From Nitrospirota bacterium (GTDB taxonomy: Bacteria > Nitrospirota > UBA9217), in the NCBI GenBank assembly GCA_013334545.1, contig JAAXXJ010000042.1, forward strand, positions 1-15,879: a DNA stretch of 15,879 nt, given 5' to 3'. Below are positions 1 through 6,323 of the stretch, piece after piece (positions within the stretch are counted from its first letter, which is position 1; each line of letters begins with the position of its first letter). The notes beneath the pieces were generated by a model. It did not search any database. It saw only the letters and a list, made by a program, of their open reading frames with translations, and was not told the origin of the DNA. Position numbers and translations under genes: made by a program.

Positions 1-288
1 CCCGACTGCCGGGAGATCTTCTACCAAGCCTTCAACAGGGTGATCGAGACAGGAACGAGGCCGGAGACGCGCGTCGAGATCGTCACGCCCCTCATCCACA
101 TGAAGAAATCGGAGATCGTGAGGAACGGTAGGGAGCTCGGTGCGCCGTTCGAGCTCACCTGGAGCTGCTACCAGAGCAGCGACAAGGCCTGCGGCAGGTG
201 CGAGAGCTGCGCGCTGCGGTTGAAAGGGTTCCGTGAAGCGGGAGCAAAGGACCCGATACCCTATGCAGAGCAGGTTCGGGGTGCCTGA
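1..288 (+). CDS. queC: 7-cyano-7-deazaguanine synthase QueC, C-terminal part (5' truncated by window edge)
   Basis: This is the last 95 residues of QueC, open in frame from base 1. QueC converts 7-carboxy-7-deazaguanine to preQ0 using ATP and ammonia, a cytoplasmic step on the way to queuosine in tRNA. The family's C-terminal zinc site is visible: a TWSCY segment followed by ACGRCESC places four cysteines at residues 56, 64, 67 and 70 of the fragment. The stretch around LIHMKKSEIV and the RLKGF ending are also typical. The N-terminal ATP-binding SGGxDS loop lies outside the window. The TGA stop at 286-288 directly touches the stop codon of the convergent transporter gene, with no intergenic base. 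Confidence 0.95.
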   Translation, partial: PDCREIFYQAFNRVIETGTRPETRVEIVTPLIHMKKSEIVRNGRELGAPFELTWSCYQSSDKACGRCESCALRLKGFREAGAKDPIPYAEQVRGA

Positions 289-1548
289 TCAGAAGGTATA
301 TACAAAGCTGGTCACCAGCAGCATGACAGTCAGCAAAATGAGCACTGCCACGGTGAACCAGGTGATCACGTTCATTCGTTTTGAATTCACGAATTCGCCC
401 ATGATCGAAGCGTCATTGACCAGCCGCAGCATGATGATCAGCACAACCGGCAGGAGCACCCCATTGATGGTCTGGGACAGGAACATGATCTTGATGAGCG
501 GCGCATTCGGAACCATGATGACCCCCGCCCCGATAACGATGAACGCCGTATAGAACCCCAGGAATTGCGGCGCCTCCCGGAACGTCTTGTTGACCCCCGA
601 CTCCCACCCGAAGGCTTCTGAAAGACCATAGGCCGTTGCCAGCGGAAGCACGAACGCCGCGAGGAATGACGCGTTCAGCAGGCCGATGGCGAACAGATGG
701 GCTGCGAAATCACCGGCAAGCGGCTGGAGGGCCTGTGCCGCATTCTCCGCAGAATCGACGATGACGCCCGCCGGGTGCAGGATGGTCCCGGTGCTGAGCA
801 CGATGAAAAAGGCGATGAAGACGGTCATGAAGGAGCCGGCGTAGACGTCGAACTTGGCATACCGGTACTCGTCGATGCGGACACCCTTGTCTACTACGGC
901 TGACTGCAGGTAGAACTGCATGTAGGGCGTGATCGTCGTCCCCACCATCGTGATAAAGAGCAGGAAGTAGTCCTTGTCGAGCCGGATGTGCGGTATCATG
1001 ATCTGCCTGGCTACCTCCCGCCACGGAGGGTCCGACATGACGCCCGAGAACACATAGGTGAGATAGATCAGGCTGATGGCGATCAGGAACCGCTCGACCT
1101 GCTTGAAATTCCCCTTCACGACCACAAACCAGACGACGAATGCCGATATCGGCACGGAGACGTTCTTGTGCACGCCGAAGAGCTCCATGCTCGCCGCGAT
1201 CCCGGCGAACTCGGCGATGATGACGGTAACGTTCGCGAACACGAACAGCGCCATGATGGCGAGCGTCACCCGGATGCCAAACTGTTCCCGCACCAGGTCG
1301 CCGAAACCCTTTCCGGTCACGACCCCCATCCGCGAAGACATTTCCTGGATCACCGCAAGGGCGAACGTGATGAGAATGAGCGCCCACAGGAGCCCGTAGC
1401 CCTCGCGCGCACCGACAATGGAGTACGTGGCGATGCCGCCGGCATCATTTCCCGCGTTGCCCGCGATGAACCCCGGCCCGATCACGGACAGGACCGTGAG
1501 AAATCGGTTGTTCACGAAGGTGTTCTTGATGCGCTCAAATAGTCTCAC
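289..1548 (-). CDS. NRAMP-family divalent metal transporter with altered metal-binding motifs
   Basis: This 419-residue inner-membrane protein has about 11 hydrophobic segments and belongs to the NRAMP/SLC11 family of proton-coupled divalent metal importers. Family marks are the GPGF entry to helix 1, an EFAG segment at 113-116, and SQTINGVLLP at 358-367. The usual helix-1 motif DPGN reads D35-A-G-G38, and the helix-6 MPH motif reads T207-P-Y209, so the metal-binding methionine and asparagine of Mn/Fe NRAMPs are missing. Loss of that methionine is a mark of the NRAMP-related Mg2+ transporter clade, so Mg2+ is a plausible substrate; this is inference. The start is a GTG with GAGGT seven bases upstream. 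The gene follows the MgtE-N/CBS gene by 92 bases and probably shares its promoter. Confidence 0.88.
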   Translation of the reverse strand: MRLFERIKNTFVNNRFLTVLSVIGPGFIAGNAGNDAGGIATYSIVGAREGYGLLWALILITFALAVIQEMSSRMGVVTGKGFGDLVREQFGIRVTLAIMALFVFANVTVIIAEFAGIAASMELFGVHKNVSVPISAFVVWFVVVKGNFKQVERFLIAISLIYLTYVFSGVMSDPPWREVARQIMIPHIRLDKDYFLLFITMVGTTITPYMQFYLQSAVVDKGVRIDEYRYAKFDVYAGSFMTVFIAFFIVLSTGTILHPAGVIVDSAENAAQALQPLAGDFAAHLFAIGLLNASFLAAFVLPLATAYGLSEAFGWESGVNKTFREAPQFLGFYTAFIVIGAGVIMVPNAPLIKIMFLSQTINGVLLPVVLIIMLRLVNDASIMGEFVNSKRMNVITWFTVAVLILLTVMLLVTSFVYTF

Positions 1549-1640
1549 GGATCGACCTCATCGGCGGCGGCCACATTATTACGTTGGTGAGGATTGCGGA
1601 CATCGGGCTGCTGACGCGGAACTGCTTTGAACCGGCCGGA

Positions 1641-2906
1641 CTACAGTTTCCTTCTTCTCTTTCGCGATGCCGGCGGAAGGAGAAAGTCCACAACGTCGTC
1701 CACGGTCACGATCCCGCGCAGCACCATGTTCTCGTCGACGACGGGAGCGGCAAGCAGGTTGTACTTCGAGATGAACTCGGCCACGTCCTTCTGTCCGGTC
1801 TCCAGCGGGAGCGTCTTGACCGGTGACCTCATGATGTCCCTGATAAAGGTCTCCGGCCTGGCGAGGATCAGGTCCTTCAGCGTCACCACGCCCATCAATC
1901 GCTCATCGTCATCGAGGATATAGAGATAGTAGACGGTCTCGACGTCGGGAGCCTCGAGCCGGAGCTCCCGGATGGCGTCCTCGACGGTCATGTCGGGCGG
2001 AAACGCCAGGTATTCGGTGGTCATGAGACCACCTGCGGTGTCCTCTTCGTGCTCGAGCAGCTCCCTGACCTCTTCAGCATCCTCCTTTTCCATGAGGCCG
2101 ATGAGCTCCTTGGCTTTGTTCTCCGGAAGATCGCCGAGCACGTCCGCTGCTTCGTCTGGCGGCATTTGTTCAAGGATATCCGAAGCCTTTTCCTTGGACA
2201 TGTCGTCGATAATGTCCGCCTGCACGCTGGGCTCCAGCTCGTGAAGGGCTTCAGCGGCGGTCTCTACGTCGAGGGTCCCGAAGATCGCGGTCCGCTCCTT
2301 CTGCGAGACCTCGCTGATGATCTCCGCGAGGTCAGCGGGGTGCAATTTGGATGCCTTCTGTCGTGATATGGTCAGGGTCAGCCGGGAGAGCTTGGGTTCG
2401 ACCGGCTGGAGGTAATGCCAGCCGATAAGGGTGTTCGGCATGCGGTACCGGAACAGCGACAGGAACCATTCGCCCCGCGATTCGAGGCCGAGCCGCCTCA
2501 GGATTCCCCGGAGGCCGATGTCGACGGCGACGAGACACATTTTGCCGCTCACGTCGCCCAGCCGGAGGTCGTTGACGCGCACAAGCTTGGCGCCGTTGAT
2601 GTCCACGATCTGTTTGTCCAGGAGGTCGCGGCTGATGAGGATGTCCGAGGGAGCCGGCACCGAGGGTTGCAGGTCCTTTCGCAGCACGTTCACCGAGATC
2701 ACGCGCTTGTTGAACAAGTTGACCTGGTCCCAGGGGATGAGGAAGAGCTGCTTCCCGGAGACCGCGATGAGCGTTGTGACCGCGGGAAAGGGATCACCAA
2801 GCCCGACCATGATATCTTTAAGCTTCCCGATCTCTTCCCCTGTTTGGTCGAGCACCGGCTTCCGATACACGTCGCTGATAAAGATATCTCCGGCGAAAAA
2901 TGGCAT
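1641..2906 (-). CDS. Soluble PRC-barrel / MgtE N-domain / CBS-pair protein (probable metal-sensing regulator)
   Basis: This 421-residue cytosolic protein resembles the sensor half of the Mg2+ channel MgtE without its membrane half. Two PRC-barrel-like units come first: about 10-80, with KPVLDQTGEEIGKLKDI, and about 91-150, with KQIVDINGAKLVRVNDL. A MgtE N-domain follows at about 188-287, a run of short helical repeats such as MPPDEAADVLGDLP. A CBS pair follows at about 296-350 and 355-412, entered by the typical AGGLMTTEYLAFPPDMTVEDA. The protein ends in a basic tail, RKRRRKL, with no membrane segment. In MgtE these domains bind Mg2+ and gate the pore. Here the next gene is an NRAMP permease, so the protein may sense metal and control that permease (inference). 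The ATG has GGAG well placed upstream and a near-consensus promoter. Confidence 0.87.
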   Translation of the reverse strand: MPFFAGDIFISDVYRKPVLDQTGEEIGKLKDIMVGLGDPFPAVTTLIAVSGKQLFLIPWDQVNLFNKRVISVNVLRKDLQPSVPAPSDILISRDLLDKQIVDINGAKLVRVNDLRLGDVSGKMCLVAVDIGLRGILRRLGLESRGEWFLSLFRYRMPNTLIGWHYLQPVEPKLSRLTLTISRQKASKLHPADLAEIISEVSQKERTAIFGTLDVETAAEALHELEPSVQADIIDDMSKEKASDILEQMPPDEAADVLGDLPENKAKELIGLMEKEDAEEVRELLEHEEDTAGGLMTTEYLAFPPDMTVEDAIRELRLEAPDVETVYYLYILDDDERLMGVVTLKDLILARPETFIRDIMRSPVKTLPLETGQKDVAEFISKYNLLAAPVVDENMVLRGIVTVDDVVDFLLPPASRKRRRKL

Positions 2907-2951
2907 GCTGCGCTCCGGCTCGGTGCTGAAGGGGATGAACGTGTCGGGCTG

Positions 2952-2979
2952 ATTATACCAGCGGTCGGGTCCAAGTCAA
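2952..2979 (-). promoter_or_regulatory. Sigma-70-type promoter for the MgtE-N/NRAMP unit
   Basis: On the minus strand, TTGACT at 2979-2974 and a perfect TATAAT at 2957-2952 are separated by 16 bases, and TGG before the -10 makes it an extended -10 promoter. That is 11 of 12 consensus positions. Transcription would start near 2945, leaving a leader of only about 40 bases before the ATG at 2906. Confidence 0.8.
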
Positions 2980-3111
2980 GGAAAAACCCGGTTTCTTGTG
3001 CTACAATACGCCCAGAGGTGTCTTCTCTGCTGCGGTACCTGCAGCTGGACCGGAGCAGACCGCCGCTAGGATTCTATAAATCCTGAAAATAACGATATTA
3101 ATAAATTTAAG

Positions 3112-3140
3112 GTGATAGAGACGGGGGTTTCTGCTATATT
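3112..3140 (+). promoter_or_regulatory. Sigma-70-type promoter for the PhoU-like gene
   Basis: GTGATA at 3112-3117 and TATATT at 3135-3140 are spaced by 17 bases. An AT-rich stretch, about 3081-3110, lies directly upstream and could act as an UP element. The predicted transcript starts near 3147, and AAAGGAG at 3171-3177 serves the ATG at 3186. It is divergent from the promoter at 2952-2979. Confidence 0.6.
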
Positions 3141-3185
3141 TTTTCATCGAACCGCAGGACCACAGCAGGAAAAGGAGACGCGACC

Positions 3186-3788
3186 ATGCCGGACAAGGCC
3201 ATGAAGGACATAAAAAAAGAACTCTACCTTCTCATGCACAAGGCAGAGCAGATGCTTGAGCTCACCGAGGACGCTTTTATGAAGAACAAGGTCGGGTCCC
3301 TGGACCAGGCAGAGTCCCTCGCCCAGGAGATCCGGAGGCAGGAGGACGCCCTTACCGAAAAGCTCGCCAAATTGGCGCCGTCCGACAGCGCTGCCCGCGC
3401 CATCCTCTCCGTTCCCGTGCACATCGAGAAGATCGCCGTCAGCATCGAACGCGTTGTCAGCAATGTCCGGATCAAGATCAAGGAAGGCCTGCTGTTCAGC
3501 GACAAGGCCATCCAGGAGACCGGCAGGATGCTCACAAAGGGCAAGGAATTGCTCAAAAAAGCGGGAGAAACCATGGTGACCGCATCTCCGGAAAGCAGGG
3601 AGACCGTCAGGATCGACAGCGACGCCATGATCAGGATGTCGAATGACTTTGCCACGGCCCATGAGGACCGCCTGGTGGCCGGTGAATGTTCCCCCAAGGC
3701 CTCATCGAACTACCTGTGCATGCTCTACGCATTCGAGGACATGGCGTCCCACGCAAAGGATGCGGTCAACAAATTATCGGCCAAATAG
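3186..3788 (+). CDS. PhoU-like helical domain protein
   Basis: This 200-residue, all-helical soluble protein has no signal peptide or membrane segment. It resembles PhoU and the PhoU-like domains attached to Na/phosphate transporters: two related helical bundles (about 5-100 and 105-198), acidic heptads such as AQEIRRQEDALTEKL in the first, and a closing FEDMASHAKDAVNKL that matches the PhoU pattern ExxxDHAxxxAE. PhoU proteins bind metal through such acidic motifs and restrain phosphate uptake or signalling. No pst, phoR or phosphate permease lies nearby, so the partner is unknown; the only transporter at hand is the divergent NRAMP unit. The ATG start is supported by AAAGGAG and a promoter. 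The gene is convergent with purH, and the exact subfamily is uncertain. Confidence 0.72.
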   Translation: MPDKAMKDIKKELYLLMHKAEQMLELTEDAFMKNKVGSLDQAESLAQEIRRQEDALTEKLAKLAPSDSAARAILSVPVHIEKIAVSIERVVSNVRIKIKEGLLFSDKAIQETGRMLTKGKELLKKAGETMVTASPESRETVRIDSDAMIRMSNDFATAHEDRLVAGECSPKASSNYLCMLYAFEDMASHAKDAVNKLSAK

Positions 3789-3819
3789 CCCAGCTCCCGC
3801 TCCAAACGCTCCCCGCCTG

Positions 3820-3833
3820 AGAGCACGTGCTCT
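3820..3833. repeat. 14-base perfect palindrome between convergent genes
   Basis: AGAGCACGTGCTCT lies in the 53-base gap between the stops of the PhoU-like gene and purH. As RNA it would give a five-base stem with an ACGT loop on either strand. There is no T-run on either side, so it is at best a weak or factor-assisted bidirectional terminator, or a protein-binding site. Confidence 0.35.
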
Positions 3834-3841
3834 GTTCCCGC

Positions 3842-5131
3842 TCAGTGTTTGAAGACCCGCTGGCCGGTATAGACCATAGCGACCTTCGGATTCGCCTCGT
3901 TGCAGGCCGCGATGGACTCGAAGTCCCGGTCTGAGCCGCCCGGCTGCACGATAGCGCTCACTCCCTGCTTGATACCCACGTCCACACCGTCCCGGAAGGG
4001 AAAGAACGCGTCCGACACCATGACCGACCCGATGAGCCCGCCCTTGTCCTTCTTCGTCTGCTCGTCGATCTCCCGGAGCGCTATCTTGTCGCGCTTCCCC
4101 TTTTCCGCCTCAAGCTCGAACTCCTTGTAGGGGATTCCGTACTTCCGGAAGCAGAGCGCGTCGGCGTATTTGGTGTAGGCTTTGAAGATGGCGATCTCGG
4201 CAACGCCCACGCGGTCCTGCTCCCCGGTGCCGATCCCCACGGTGACGCCATTCTTCACATAGATGACCGAATTGGACGTGATCCCCTGCTCCACGTTCCA
4301 GCCGAAGAGCATGTCGTCATATTCCCGTTCCGTGGGCTTGCGATCGACCTTGTACTCCTGCCCCTTGTAGGTCGTCTTCGCTTCCTGGAAATCCTCTTTC
4401 TTGCTGATCGCGTTCCGCTGGGACTGCTGGACGATAATGCCGCCGTCGATCAGCGCCTTGAACTCCACCGTGCTCATGTCGCGGTATTTGGCAAGGTCGC
4501 CGATCTTTTCGAGCCTGATGATGCGCAGGTTCTTGCGTTTGGAAAGGATGGTAAGGGCGCCTTCCTCATATTCGGGCGCGGCCACGACCTCAAGATAGTT
4601 CGCATTGGCAAGCTCTGCGGTTCGCTTGTCCAGTGGCCGGTTCACCACCAGGCAGCCGCCGAAGGCGGCGATGCGGTCCGCCATGTTGGCCCGGTCATAG
4701 GCATCGAACACGCTCGTCCCGTAGGCGGCGCCGCAGGGGTTGTTGTGCTTCAGGATCACGACGGCAGGACGCTCCATGAGGAACTTCAGGATGTTCAGCC
4801 CGTTGTCCAGGTCCGTGAAGTTCGTCTTACCGGGGTGTTTGCCCGCCTGGACCATCTGCTCCTCGGTGATGGCGCTGACCAGGCCGTTCCCGGGCTCGAT
4901 GAATCTGGCGCCTGCGAGCACCAGGTTGCCGCTTACGAGCTGGTACATGGCCGCCTGCTGGTCCGGATTCTCGCCGTACCGGAGCCCCTTCTCGATGAGC
5001 TGTCCATCGCCCTCATCGAGCTTCCATGTGCGCTTCCGGTAGACCAGCTTCTGGTCCCCGAACTGGATGGTCATCTCGGGGGGGAAATTGTCGGCCATGA
5101 TGGTCTTGTACATCTTCTTGATATCGGCCAA
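3842..5131 (-). CDS. purH: Stand-alone AICAR transformylase (PurH C-terminal domain only)
   Basis: This 429-residue cytosolic enzyme matches the AICAR formyltransferase half of bifunctional PurH, which passes a formyl group from 10-formyl-tetrahydrofolate to AICAR in the ninth step of IMP synthesis. Diagnostic motifs are LRYGENPDQ (50-58), the catalytic KHNNPCG (128-134, Lys128-His129), SDAFFPFRDGVD and QPGGSDRDFE near the end. The N-terminal MGS-like IMP cyclohydrolase domain of ordinary PurH (over 500 residues) is absent, so IMP ring closure must be done elsewhere. I chose the TTG at 5131 because AGGAGG sits five bases upstream; an in-frame ATG at 5203 would add 24 unlikely residues, and ATG codons lie a few residues inside. 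It follows livH by 121 bases on the same strand. Confidence 0.88.
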   Translation of the reverse strand: MADIKKMYKTIMADNFPPEMTIQFGDQKLVYRKRTWKLDEGDGQLIEKGLRYGENPDQQAAMYQLVSGNLVLAGARFIEPGNGLVSAITEEQMVQAGKHPGKTNFTDLDNGLNILKFLMERPAVVILKHNNPCGAAYGTSVFDAYDRANMADRIAAFGGCLVVNRPLDKRTAELANANYLEVVAAPEYEEGALTILSKRKNLRIIRLEKIGDLAKYRDMSTVEFKALIDGGIIVQQSQRNAISKKEDFQEAKTTYKGQEYKVDRKPTEREYDDMLFGWNVEQGITSNSVIYVKNGVTVGIGTGEQDRVGVAEIAIFKAYTKYADALCFRKYGIPYKEFELEAEKGKRDKIALREIDEQTKKDKGGLIGSVMVSDAFFPFRDGVDVGIKQGVSAIVQPGGSDRDFESIAACNEANPKVAMVYTGQRVFKH

Positions 5132-5136
5132 GGGAT

Positions 5137-5142
5137 CCTCCT
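5137..5142 (-). promoter_or_regulatory. Ribosome-binding site that fixes the purH TTG start
   Basis: Minus-strand AGGAGG, five bases before the TTG at 5131-5129. The upstream ATG at 5203 has no comparable site, so the TTG is the better start. Confidence 0.7.
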
Positions 5143-5252
5143 GGTTTTCATGAAATAACGAAGCGTGGACAGCCGCAGGGGACGCACCGGGAGCCAGCAG
5201 CATGTTTCCCTGTGCGCCGGAGGGCCCTCCTGCAGGTCTTCCCCCACCTCGT

Positions 5253-6155
5253 CTAGACTTTATCCACGGCCTTCTGCCCGAGCAGCCCGGAAGGCCTCAG
5301 GAGCAGCGTGATGATCAAGACAAGGAACGCGAAGGCGTCCTTGTACACGCTGGAGATGTAGCTGGCCCCGAAGTTCTCGATAAGGCCGAGCGCGAAGCCT
5401 CCCAGCATGGCTCCAGGGATGCTGCCGATCCCTCCCAGTACGGCAGCGGTGAACGCCTTGAGGCCTGCCGTATAGCCCATGAAGAAGTGGACGACGCCGT
5501 AGTACAACGTGACCATGACCCCTGCTACGGCAGCAAGGGCCGATCCTATCATGAATGTCATGGAGATGACCCGGTTGATGTCGATCCCCACCAGACCCGC
5601 CATGGTCATGTCCTGGGAGGTTGCCCGCATGGCCTTGCCGAGCCTCGTCCGGGTGATGAAGAGCTGAAGGCCGACCATCATGAGCAGCGATGTCCCGAGG
5701 ATAATGATCTCGACCGGCGATATCTTTGCGCCGAAGAGGACGAATCCTTCGAGGGTGATGATCTGGGAGAGATACTTGTACTCCTTTCCCTGGGAGAGCA
5801 TCACCATATTCTGGAGGATGATGGACATTCCGACGGCGCTGATAAAGGGAGAAAGCTTGGCCGCCCTGCGGATCGGCCGGTAGGCTGTCCGCTCGATCAT
5901 GGCGCCGTAGGCGGCGCAGAACAGCATGGAGAGGGAAAGGGTGATGGCCAGGGTGGCCGCGATGCCCAGGGACGGCATCCCCGGCGCGGTCAGCCCGCCG
6001 AGCACGATGATGCCCAGATAGGCGCCCAGCATATACACCTCACCGTGGGCGAAGTTGATGAGCTGGAGGATGCCGTAGACCATGGTGTACCCCAGCGCCA
6101 GCAGTGCGTATACCGCGCCAAGGGCTAGTCCGTTGATGATCTGTTGGGCGAACAT
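5253..6155 (-). CDS. livH: Branched-chain amino acid ABC transporter permease LivH
   Basis: This 300-residue inner-membrane permease is one half of the channel of a Liv-type ABC importer for leucine, isoleucine and valine or related solutes. It closely follows the E. coli LivH pattern from end to end: GYTMVYGILQLINFAHGEVY in the first helices, YRPIRRAAKLSPFISAVGMS, the cytoplasmic coupling region MRATSQDMTMAGLVGID, FTAAVLGGIGSIPGAMLGG, and the ending LLGQKAVDKV. The ATG at 6155 agrees with the family N-terminus but has no recognisable Shine-Dalgarno sequence. The binding-protein gene lies 168 bases upstream. LivM and the ATPases LivG and LivF do not follow; the next gene is purH, so the rest of the transporter must be encoded outside the window. 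Confidence 0.94.
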   Translation of the reverse strand: MFAQQIINGLALGAVYALLALGYTMVYGILQLINFAHGEVYMLGAYLGIIVLGGLTAPGMPSLGIAATLAITLSLSMLFCAAYGAMIERTAYRPIRRAAKLSPFISAVGMSIILQNMVMLSQGKEYKYLSQIITLEGFVLFGAKISPVEIIILGTSLLMMVGLQLFITRTRLGKAMRATSQDMTMAGLVGIDINRVISMTFMIGSALAAVAGVMVTLYYGVVHFFMGYTAGLKAFTAAVLGGIGSIPGAMLGGFALGLIENFGASYISSVYKDAFAFLVLIITLLLRPSGLLGQKAVDKV

Positions 6156-6186
6156 GGTTAGGAGAAGACCGCAACACCGGCCCCAT

Positions 6187-6217
6187 CGTGAACGTCACCC
6201 TGTCGGGCCCCTTCACG
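6187..6217 (-). promoter_or_regulatory. Possible hairpin between the binding-protein and livH genes
   Basis: CGTGAA (6187-6192) and TTCACG (6212-6217) form a six-base stem, with an inner CCC-TGTC-GGG helix at 6198-6207. It sits in the 168-base gap between the two liv genes. There is no U-run after it, so it is not a classic terminator. It could protect the upstream mRNA or reduce read-through so that more binding protein than permease is made; this is inference. Confidence 0.35.
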
Positions 6218-6323
6218 GAGATCCGGACGGACGGGGTCCGATCGATACGTCCACACTTGCCGGGGAACGGATGGCGGCGGGAACGTACGGCCCGATATCT
6301 TCATGCCGGCCTCATACGTCCGC

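Noticed and set aside
988..1542. 184-codon plus-strand open frame opposite the NRAMP gene
   Set aside because: Composition is that of an antisense shadow and there is no ribosome site or family resemblance.
1549..1640. Possible small gene or RNA in the gap between the MgtE-N and NRAMP genes
   Set aside because: Only 92 bases, with no coding signal, promoter or strong hairpin beyond the NRAMP ribosome site.
2977..2998. Imperfect CAAG...CTTG inverted repeat touching the -35 of the MgtE-N promoter
   Set aside because: Only six of eleven positions pair, so it is not good enough to call an operator.
5219..5230. GGAGGGCCCTCC palindrome between livH and purH
   Set aside because: No U-tract follows and such short GC palindromes are expected in this composition.
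5202..6128. 308-codon plus-strand open frame opposite livH
   Set aside because: Very rich in Glu, Asp, His and Gly, with no domain; livH on the other strand matches its family end to end.
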